The notes beneath the pieces were generated by a model. That model was not told the origin of the DNA and did not search any database. It saw only the letters and a list, made by a program, of their open reading frames with translations. Source: Cytophagaceae bacterium (GTDB lineage Bacteria; Bacteroidota; Bacteroidia; Cytophagales; Cyclobacteriaceae). From it: 64,000 nucleotides of DNA. How positions within the stretch are numbered: the stretch's first letter is position 1; each line of letters begins with the position of its first letter. The stretch is from contig CP030886.1 in the NCBI GenBank assembly GCA_006969745.1, positions 4,003,234 to 4,067,233 on the forward strand, in the 5' to 3' direction. Shown piece after piece: positions 54,124 through 61,249 of the stretch. The position numbers were made by a program, and so were the translations under genes.

Positions 54124-55920
54124 ATGAAAAAAATCAGCGCTATTCTCTTCATCATTATTCTTCTTCAATCATGTTTGGATGAATCAACTGTTGATGCCAC
54201 AGACTTAATAAAAGAGGTTGAAACGGGCCTGACAACTCGAGTACACATAGCTGGTGATTCAACATGGTCTATAGAAGATCGCATGGAGCATTACGGGATT
54301 CCCGGGGTAAGCATTGCAGTAATACATAATGGTGAACTGGCATGGGCTAAGGGCTACGGAGTGATGGACAAGGAAAGTCGAACTCCGGTAACGACACAAA
54401 CCCTTTTCCAGGCAGCGGCAACAAGTATGCCGGTAACGGCCTACGGAGCACTGCGTCTTGTTGAAGAAAACAAATTAGACTTAGATGAAAATATTAACAG
54501 TTACTTAAAATCCTGGAAAGTGCCGGAAAATGAATTTACCAAAGAAAAGAAAGTCACCATTCGCAATCTTTTAAATCATTCTGCCGGCATACATCCACGT
54601 GGAACTGGATCATATGGTGTTGATGAAGAAATTCCAACACTTCTAGAGATACTAAACGGAACTCCACCTGCCTCAAACGAGCCGGTCACTGTAAATAAAG
54701 TCCCTGAAGAAAGCGTCCGCTTTGCATACACAACCTATGTGCCTCTTCAACAAATGATGCTGGATGTTGAAGAGAAACCATTCCCACAGATCATGCAAGA
54801 GCTCGTGTTGCAACCCTTAGAAATGAACAGCAGCACGTTTAACCAAACCCTTACATCCGAGCAACTAACGAAGGTGGCAACTGGTTATTCACAAGATGGT
54901 TCCAAGGTAAAAGGTGGTAGAGATATCTATCCTTCTATGGCTTCATATGGATTGTGGACAACTGCCGAGGACTATGCAAAATTTATAACCCACGTACAGC
55001 GATCAAAAGATCTGGCTGAGCTAATGGGTACTCCATATGGTGTAGGTGAATCCGGATGGTCATTTACACTTGGGCTGGGTTTCCAACTTTTGAATAGAAA
55101 TGATGAAATCTACTTAAGGCATCATGGGTGGAATACAGGTTTCTATGCAGAGATTGTAGCTCATAGAGACAAAGGATATGGTGTGGTTGTGATGACCAAT
55201 TCCACGTTTCCAGAATTTAATGCTGAAGTGATGCGCTCAGTTGCCATGGCTTATGATTGGGACAATTATGTTCCGGTACATCAAAAGATGGAAATTGAAC
55301 AGTCTGTTGCTGATGAGATTACAGGCAGATACCAATCCGATGATGTGATTGTAAAAATCTACCAAAAGGATAATCGACTGTTTTACAAAAACATACTAAC
55401 TGAAGAAGGAGTGGAGCTAGTTAAAGTTTCTGACAGCCTTTTCGTTCGGAGAAATTCCAGCGTATTTATTCAGTTTAAACCTGATACTGAAAATGAAACG
55501 GTCAATATGCAATATCTGAATAGAAACGATCAAGCAATGGTTTTATCATTAGCTAAGGTGGCTGATGATGAAAAAAGTCCGATGGAATTCCTTCTTGAAG
55601 GTGACTTTGAAAATGCACTGATAGCCTATAAGCAGTTGAAGGAACTCGACCCCAATCATCCGATGGTGACCGAAGCGTACATTAATGATATTGGATATGA
55701 TTTTTACCACGCAGATAGAATGACCCTGTCGCTAAATACTTTCAAAGTGAATATGGCGCTCTATCCTGATAGCTATCAGGTATATGATAGTTATGCAGAA
55801 GCCTGTATGAAAGCAGGAGAAACAGAATTGGCAATCTTGAATTATTCGAAATCATTAGAGTTGAATCCTCAAAATAATCGTGCGAGACATAAGCTTAAGG
55901 AATTACGAAAAAGCGAGTGA
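54124..55920 (+). CDS. Beta-lactamase/PBP-fold protein with TPR tail; catalytic motif lost
   Basis: A 598-residue lipoprotein (signal ending LLQSC). Residues about 45-390 have the serine-hydrolase (class C beta-lactamase) fold: GIPGVSIAVIHNGELAWAKGYG, LNHSAGIHPRG, VLQPLEMNSSTF, YGLWTTAEDYAKFI, and GVVVMTNS. The SxxK catalytic motif, normally in QAGSxSKPVTA, here reads QAAATSMPVTA, so Ser is Ala99 and Lys is Met102. The second motif region (FAYTTYVPLQQM) is shortened against the usual YSGxGY. The third, RHHGWNTGF, is kept. A DUF3471-like linker and TPRs (about 490-598) follow. It is probably a non-catalytic binding protein. Confidence 0.88.
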   Translation: MKKISAILFIIILLQSCLDESTVDATDLIKEVETGLTTRVHIAGDSTWSIEDRMEHYGIPGVSIAVIHNGELAWAKGYGVMDKESRTPVTTQTLFQAAATSMPVTAYGALRLVEENKLDLDENINSYLKSWKVPENEFTKEKKVTIRNLLNHSAGIHPRGTGSYGVDEEIPTLLEILNGTPPASNEPVTVNKVPEESVRFAYTTYVPLQQMMLDVEEKPFPQIMQELVLQPLEMNSSTFNQTLTSEQLTKVATGYSQDGSKVKGGRDIYPSMASYGLWTTAEDYAKFITHVQRSKDLAELMGTPYGVGESGWSFTLGLGFQLLNRNDEIYLRHHGWNTGFYAEIVAHRDKGYGVVVMTNSTFPEFNAEVMRSVAMAYDWDNYVPVHQKMEIEQSVADEITGRYQSDDVIVKIYQKDNRLFYKNILTEEGVELVKVSDSLFVRRNSSVFIQFKPDTENETVNMQYLNRNDQAMVLSLAKVADDEKSPMEFLLEGDFENALIAYKQLKELDPNHPMVTEAYINDIGYDFYHADRMTLSLNTFKVNMALYPDSYQVYDSYAEACMKAGETELAILNYSKSLELNPQNNRARHKLKELRKSE

Positions 55921-56123
55921 GCAGCTGACCCAGTCTGGATACTGAGGAATAAATAAGAACGCGGAGTCTCTTTGGTTTTTCTGGATGCACAAAGAGGTCT
56001 CTCTCGGGCCTCGTCATCGAAATAGAAACTCTGCAGCTGAGTTAAATCCCATATACTTTTTGCAGTACACCTGATTTATTGATTCTGAACTTGACGCCAA
56101 TCAATGCGTACTATTGTAAGATG
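55921..56123. other. Intergenic region with a 7-bp-stem hairpin
   Basis: No gene is evident. CTCTTTG (55968-55974) and CAAAGAG (55990-55996) form a hairpin with a 15-base loop, possibly ending the transcript of the 54124 gene. GCAGCTGA occurs twice, near 55921 and 56033, around the hairpin. Confidence 0.4.
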
Positions 56124-57227
56124 CAATTTGAGGTTTCACTAATTCAGCTCATAACTGTTTGTGCTGTTATCAATGGATTTGTGTTCGCTTTTCTCCTTTT
56201 TGAAAAGAAGGAGAATAGGCAAGCAAATCGGTTTCTTTCATTGATGATCTTGTCCATGTGCCTAACGCTGAATAAGATTCCTGCATAAAGAAGCAACAAA
56301 AAAGCTCTTGGATCATCCCACTCTTTTAACGTGTATCTACCACCCGAGAGGGTGCTCGCTACCAAGAAGAAAACAAAAAGCAAGCAAACACCACCAATGA
56401 CGTAAATGATCTGACTGACCCATCCCAAATCAATTCTTTCGGTATTGGACACATTGTCCAACAAAGACCTCCGGTAAGGCTTGATTAACCTAAATGCCAA
56501 TATCAAGTAAATGACAATAGAAATAATTGAAGCAGATTCTAATATTTCGGCAACATGATGAAAATAGGGCCATGGATTTGCGTTTGACAATGCCGCATGA
56601 TAGGCACTATGGACATAATTTAGAACAATCGGTGAGAAGTGCCAAAGGTCTTTTCTTCTAAATCTTGGACTATCTGTTAGGGTTTTTATGTAGAAATAAA
56701 AGGACGGGCCTACCCAATAAGAAAGTGAAAAAGGGAGCCATGCTAACCATTGGTAGGTATTCCAAATGATCATGTCAATAACCAAGGGAGTCAGGATTAG
56801 TATCAGTGGATTCAAACAAGCTCAAATACACAAAATTCCTGCGCTTGAAACGGATGAAACATCATTCGAGGAGCCATCTGAAATTGTGAAGAAACTAGAT
56901 GAAACAATAAGAACTCATAAACTTTATAGGAATCCGGAGCTGTCACTAACCGATTTGAGTAAATCTGCAGCCATACCTGAACGTACAATATCAGATACAA
57001 TCAATCAAGAATTGAATAAGAATTTCTACCAGTTGATCAACGAGTACAGAGTAGAGGAAATCAAAGAATTGTTGCAAGACCCCAGCAATGATCATCTTAA
57101 GATCCTAAGTCTGGCGTATGATTCGGGGTTCAATTCGAAGGCTACCTTTAACCGCATTTTTAAAGCATACGAGGGGCTCACACCCCAGGAGTATAAACAT
57201 CTTCGAACAGGTAAAGAAATCAGTTAG
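56124..57227 (+). pseudogene. AraC-type membrane regulator gene interrupted by an internal inversion
   Basis: The ATG at 56124 starts an N-terminal pair of helices (ITVCAVINGFVFAFLLFEKKENRQANRFLSL) that stops at 56288. The frame resumes from about 56803 with a linker and a complete AraC helix-turn-helix (LTDLSKSAAIPERTISDTIN, ILSLAYDSGFNSKATFNRIF, GLTPQEYKHL), in the same frame as the ATG. The missing 177 residues, several transmembrane helices, are encoded on the opposite strand between them. Flipping 56272-56802 restores one open frame of 367 codons, the normal size for this regulator family. As it stands, the regulator cannot be made whole. It lies amid the TPR-hydrolase genes it may control. 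Confidence 0.85.
56272..56802 (-). other. Inverted 531-bp block: middle of the AraC-type regulator
   Basis: Read on the minus strand, it encodes the family's transmembrane core: LPFSLSYWVGPSFYFYIKTL, RRKDLWHFSPIVLNYVH, SIVIYLILAFRLIKPYRRSL, IIYVIGGVCLLFVFFLVA and LLLLYAGILF. The edges are CTGA (56268-56271) and TCAG (56803-56806), inside imperfect inverted repeats of 15-16 bp: CTGA-N7-TCCTG on the left against CAGGA-N6-TCAG on the right. The length is 177 codons exactly. Joining at CTGA gives in-frame LTL-ILILTPL at one side and LYAGILF-SGFKQAQ at the other. Confidence 0.85.
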
Positions 57228-57302
57228 TGAGACTATAAAGACCTTACTTGAGACCTTCATCATTGACGCGAACTCCATCTTTGATTCAAACGAAAATTAA
57301 AG

Positions 57303-57836
57303 ATGAAACGCAAAGAACTAAACGTATTAGCACTCACGGGAATCTGCTGGCTATTTCTGCTAAACCCGGTACACAGTCAAAGCATTAAAGACCTGGATTT
57401 TTTAATCGGTGAGTGGGACGTCACAGAAACCATCTATCCCGGTCAACCAAAGGAATACCAGGAGACCGGCACCCGGATCTGTAGCTATTACCTGGATGGA
57501 AGCTTTATTAAATGCGAGTCGGAAACCATTGTTTCTACTTCAGGAAGGAAACGGACCTATGCCTACTACATCAACTATGATAAGAAGGAGCAATGTTTCC
57601 GAGCTACCAACTTCGCCCATGATTTCCCCTTACACGGTCAGTTTCAATGGTATCTTGATGAAGAAAACGAGCAGATAATCGCCATTACTCCTAAGAATGT
57701 CATTGAGGATCGGTTTTTCAGAGCAACCATTTCCTACGCCGATAAGGATCGGTTGGTTTGGGACGGTTGGGCCAGTGTGTTTCAGGAAGACAAAGCCTGG
57801 GTTCAGATTTTTTCCGACGTGGCAACCAGGAAATAA
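57303..57836 (+). CDS. Secreted DUF1579-like (lipocalin-fold) protein
   Basis: A 177-residue exported protein (signal ending LLNPVHSQ). The mature part has the short beta-barrel pattern of DUF1579-like proteins: LDFLIGEWDVTETIYPG, CSYYLDGSFIKCESE, AYYINYDKKEQCFRATNF, FRATISYADKDRLVWDGW. Such proteins may bind small hydrophobic ligands; no enzyme activity is known. It lies 75 bp after the broken regulator gene and may be one of its targets. Confidence 0.75.
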   Translation: MKRKELNVLALTGICWLFLLNPVHSQSIKDLDFLIGEWDVTETIYPGQPKEYQETGTRICSYYLDGSFIKCESETIVSTSGRKRTYAYYINYDKKEQCFRATNFAHDFPLHGQFQWYLDEENEQIIAITPKNVIEDRFFRATISYADKDRLVWDGWASVFQEDKAWVQIFSDVATRK

Positions 57837-57905
57837 GGAGCTGGCTTTTAAGAACAATTGCATCTGGAAGTCTCTAAAAGTTTAAATCTCTAAATTCTTA
57901 GCATA

Positions 57906-57964
57906 CTGAAATGAGTCTTGCTTACTGAAAGTAAGACCTGTTAACCGAATGTGAGACTTTATTT
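57906..57964 (+). repeat. Three imperfect 19-20-bp direct repeats
   Basis: Three tandem units (57906-57924, 57925-57944, 57945-57964) share the outline C(T/C)GAA-x-(T)GAGAC-T-T. The first two also form a 9-bp hairpin GTCTTGCTT/AAGTAAGAC (57915-57937, one G-U pair). They lie 60 bp before the gene at 58024 and could be operator repeats. Confidence 0.5.
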
Positions 57965-58023
57965 CTGCAGCGTACTGCTAATTTGCTCGAACCCAAAATT
58001 TTACAAAAAACGAACCAAACAGC

Positions 58024-59676
58024 ATGTATAGCAACAAGAAGATAGGTTTACCCATTGTATTTTCGATACTTATCGCATTAAGCGGATTTCAGGTAGGGCA
58101 AGAAACCACTGAGCGTGTACCCATCATGGGAGATCTTGTTTTGGGAGACTATGCGGTCGGGTACAGAACAATCTTTACGTACGATCAAACAAGAAAAGGC
58201 GTGCCATATTCCGATTGGGATGGAAATCTGACAAATAATCATAGGCCTGAACTTGGGCGTCAGTTTCAGATTAACGTTTGGTACCCGGCAGTGAATGGCT
58301 CGGGTGATCCAATCAATTATTCTCACTATGTTGACCTGAGGGGCAGACAAACAAATTTTGGCGAGTCAGAAGAGCAGAAGGAGTTTGCTAAGCAGACAAT
58401 GATTGACCAGACGCAAGGCCTTGGAAACATTACCATCGGAGTGCTGGGAAGTACCAAGGAAGATTTCACAAGTGAGAACCTTGATCAACTGCTGGAGCAG
58501 GAAGTATATGGTCGACTCAATGCCAGTCCTGTCAATGGGCAATTTCCGATTGTTGTATATCCAAACGGTGGAAGTCCTGCATTTCAAAGCATCACGTGTG
58601 AATTCCTCGCTAGTCATGGATATGTAGTGGTGGCCTTTACTACAAAAGGTCGATATTCTTCTGCAATGGAAATATCTACCATAGGGTTAGAAGTCGCAGT
58701 TGACGATTTCGAGTTCGTGTTGGGACAAGTGAGTGAACAACCCAACGTTGATATGGACAAAGTAGCGATTGTAGCCAATGCCATCTCATCTTCAGTAGGT
58801 GCTGCAGCTATCTCGAGAAACGACAAGCTCAAGGCGTTAGTCAGTTTGGAGGGTGGGCTGCCAAGTGCTTTTGAGCAAGGCCTTCTGAATGAATCCGTTT
58901 TTTACTTGCCAGAGAACATTACGGCTCCCATCTTATTCATTTACTCATCTCACCCATCCATTGATCCGGAATACACTTTTCAACTTAAATACGCTGACAA
59001 ATACTATGCGCGATTTCCGAATATGTCAGAATGGACAATGCTCAATTACGGCATGTTCGACGCTTTCGTTCCAGATATTCTGGGCAAGCATAAGGGGAAC
59101 ACACAAAAAGGATTCGAAGAGGCACATCATCTCATGTTGCGATTTCTAGACCACAAAATCAAACCTGTCCGCCGTACAAGTACTCTGGCAGGCGGGGGCG
59201 AAACGGATAAGGTTTTTGATGCAACCATCTTGAGCTCACAGACTGAGATTGACAGCACTTTTGTTATGGAAGGAATTCCAGCGCCGCCAGATATTGCAAC
59301 CCTGAAAGATCGATTCCTGAAAAGTGGCGGATTTGATGAGATCGAGCGAATTTATAATGAGCTAAAAGAGAACGGAAACTCGCAACCTTATTCGAAAGCT
59401 TTCTATAAGGATTATCGGAGTTGGCTTGCCTGGCAAAAGGATGAAGATTACACATATCGTCAGAGACTCTATGAACTGGCTTACGATAGCTATCCGGAAT
59501 CGACTCTGATGAATTATTACCTGGCTTATTACTCCATGAAGGTGGGTCAAAATGCAAAAGCAGTAAAGCATTACAAGAATGCATTGTCATTAGTAGAAAA
59601 TGACCCGGATCTTACATCCAGTGAAAGAGAAAGTATAACCAACTATTCGAAGAGTGATCTGAAGGAGCTAATGTAA
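58024..59676 (+). CDS. Alpha/beta-hydrolase-fold protein with TPR tail; nucleophile lost
   Basis: A 550-residue exported protein (signal residues 1-25). Residues about 35-385 have the fold of secreted lipase or PAF-acetylhydrolase-like enzymes: QINVWYPAV, FPIVVYPNGGSPAFQS, LASHGYVVVAFTTKGR, MDKVAIV, LKALVSLEGG and APILFIYSSHP. The nucleophile elbow, normally GxSxGG, reads ANAISS at residues 251-256, so the serine is replaced by alanine and both glycines are gone. The C-terminus (about 460-550) is TPR-like (NYYLAYYSMKVGQNAKAVKHYKNALSL). It resembles 51929 and 54124 in having a hydrolase head plus TPR tail. Confidence 0.82.
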   Translation: MYSNKKIGLPIVFSILIALSGFQVGQETTERVPIMGDLVLGDYAVGYRTIFTYDQTRKGVPYSDWDGNLTNNHRPELGRQFQINVWYPAVNGSGDPINYSHYVDLRGRQTNFGESEEQKEFAKQTMIDQTQGLGNITIGVLGSTKEDFTSENLDQLLEQEVYGRLNASPVNGQFPIVVYPNGGSPAFQSITCEFLASHGYVVVAFTTKGRYSSAMEISTIGLEVAVDDFEFVLGQVSEQPNVDMDKVAIVANAISSSVGAAAISRNDKLKALVSLEGGLPSAFEQGLLNESVFYLPENITAPILFIYSSHPSIDPEYTFQLKYADKYYARFPNMSEWTMLNYGMFDAFVPDILGKHKGNTQKGFEEAHHLMLRFLDHKIKPVRRTSTLAGGGETDKVFDATILSSQTEIDSTFVMEGIPAPPDIATLKDRFLKSGGFDEIERIYNELKENGNSQPYSKAFYKDYRSWLAWQKDEDYTYRQRLYELAYDSYPESTLMNYYLAYYSMKVGQNAKAVKHYKNALSLVENDPDLTSSERESITNYSKSDLKELM

Positions 59677-60058
59677 GTTTGGCTTGGTTTCATTCATCAA
59701 TGAGAATCAATTCACATCATTCTTGGTAAGAATGAGGGAGCTCTTGCTTAAAGATCCATCGTACCTGTTTTTAATTAATGAAGGGTAAGTGAATAGGGAA
59801 ATCAACCAAGTTTATGTTTTCAAATTACTGTTCACAACGTGCCCAATCAGCTATACAAAAGATTTAACAGTCATGAATCCTGAGTACGGGATAAACTTGA
59901 ATAATCGCACGTAGAAGAAGTTTGCGGAGAAAAATGCTTTGCAAGAATAATTTAGACTTTTGAAGGATTCTTTATTTAAGAAATTGAATCATAAAAATCT
60001 AGTGTTTTTTTGGACCGTTCTTATTAAATTAGACATACGTGTTTACAAACAAAAAAAA
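59677..60058. other. Intergenic region with one small hairpin
   Basis: No gene is supported in this 382-bp gap; the in-frame TTG at 59960 belongs to a weak upstream extension of the next gene. CATTCTT-GGT-AAGAATG (59718-59734) is a perfect 7-bp hairpin without a U-run. Nothing else stands out. Confidence 0.5.
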
Positions 60059-60946
60059 ATGCGATTTGCTTTAGTTTTTAGTACATTAATTCAATTATTG
60101 ATTTTTGATTCTCAAACAAGTTTGGGACAGTGTCGGTCTAAAGGGGACAGGAGTTATTCTGAACTTTATGATTTGTCCAAGGATGAAAGAGTCGATAGAA
60201 TTCTTATCAAATACTTAAATGACTTTGAGGATGAATTTGGAATTGATGCAGAAATATTTATTTACAATGATTCTAGAAACACAAACGCAAAAGCAATACA
60301 CCCACCAATTGTGAACAAAAATTCAGATGGGACTATTCTCATGGGCCTAAATCTTATGAAAGAGTTAGAGAAAGAGTACATATTTTCTGACGAAACAATC
60401 GTAGGAGTGTTAGGACACGAACTAGGTCATGTAGTTCAATATGCATGGAATAGTGACTTAGAAGGCGATGAAGCAGAACTTCAAGCCGATTTTCTTGCGG
60501 GATGGTTGTTAGGTAGAATTCGAGGATTCTATAACTTTGAAGTTGTAAATAGCTTTTTCGAAATCGGAGACTTTCATGATCCGAGTCATCATGGGACGAA
60601 AGTTGAAAGAGAGTATTGTTTTTCAATGGGGATTCGTTATGCGGGTTTATCTGCTTCGAGCGCATATAAAAAGTCATTTCAAATTGTTGAAGATTTAATT
60701 GAAGACACAGGAGATGTGGTTTACATATTCTGCCCAAGGTGTAAAGGGCATGAAAACAGGAATGAAGTTCCAGGTTACTACAAATTCAAAGTTTGCTCAC
60801 TATGTGCCGGTATGGCATTGATACCAAAAAATACAAAAGAAGGCAGAAATAGATCAAGACACGTAAGATCGAGAAGAGCAATAAATGGGTATATACCAGA
60901 TCGGGAAAAATTTCTGGATAATGGTTGTTGCGTCAAATCTTATTAA
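60059..60946 (+). CDS. Secreted zinc metallopeptidase with C-terminal Cys4 motif
   Basis: An exported protein of about 295 residues; the ATG at 60059 begins the signal (LVFSTLIQLLIFDSQTSLGQ). The catalytic HELGH is at residues 120-124 in VGVLGHELGHVVQYAW, and ELQADFLAGWLLG follows at the distance of the third zinc ligand. HHGTKVEREYCFSMG resembles the HGTxxQR motif of neutral zinc peptidases. The tail has two C-x-x-C pairs (CPRCKG, CSLCAG), a zinc ribbon unusual in a secreted peptidase. It is a single gene; the substrate is unknown. Its AT-rich composition may indicate separate ancestry. Confidence 0.8.
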   Translation: MRFALVFSTLIQLLIFDSQTSLGQCRSKGDRSYSELYDLSKDERVDRILIKYLNDFEDEFGIDAEIFIYNDSRNTNAKAIHPPIVNKNSDGTILMGLNLMKELEKEYIFSDETIVGVLGHELGHVVQYAWNSDLEGDEAELQADFLAGWLLGRIRGFYNFEVVNSFFEIGDFHDPSHHGTKVEREYCFSMGIRYAGLSASSAYKKSFQIVEDLIEDTGDVVYIFCPRCKGHENRNEVPGYYKFKVCSLCAGMALIPKNTKEGRNRSRHVRSRRAINGYIPDREKFLDNGCCVKSY

Positions 60947-61249
60947 TTCATTCCCTATATTGATTTATAAATTCACACATCATTCTACATTATGTTTATT
61001 TAGGCCAACCTGCGATCAGGCTGGTTCAGTTCTGCGTAGAGATTAATAGTTTAGGGGCGGACGGCCAGTCATGTCCTTAAAAGCATTCATATCATTTTGT
61101 TGTATTACGAGCCTGCTTATGCCGGCAGTTTTGCTAATCGATACGAGAGAGGAATACCATGCCGCAATAAGGAACACTGGCTGGAGGAAAGGAGAGTAGC
61201 AAATGTGTTCAGAAGATTGACAGATAAGTACCATGCAAGCTAATCTAAA
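60947..61249. other. Intergenic region with hairpin and possible coding remnant
   Basis: A 303-bp gap. CCAACCTG-N4-CAGGCTGG (61004-61023) forms a 7-bp stem with one mismatch, a possible 3' end for the peptidase transcript. On the minus strand, 61043-61234 reads as a C-terminal-looking peptide ending NDMNAFKDMTGRPPLNY, with no start or N-terminal part; it may be a remnant of a lost gene, but homology is unproven. Confidence 0.35.

Noticed and set aside
56144-56815. Independent minus-strand membrane-protein gene
   Set aside because: It has no proper start (TTG only), its last 30 or so residues are antisense to the regulator's N-terminus, and its core fits exactly as the missing middle of the AraC-type regulator.
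60354-60737. 127-codon minus-strand open frame
   Set aside because: Antisense to the HELGH peptidase, whose motifs are intact.
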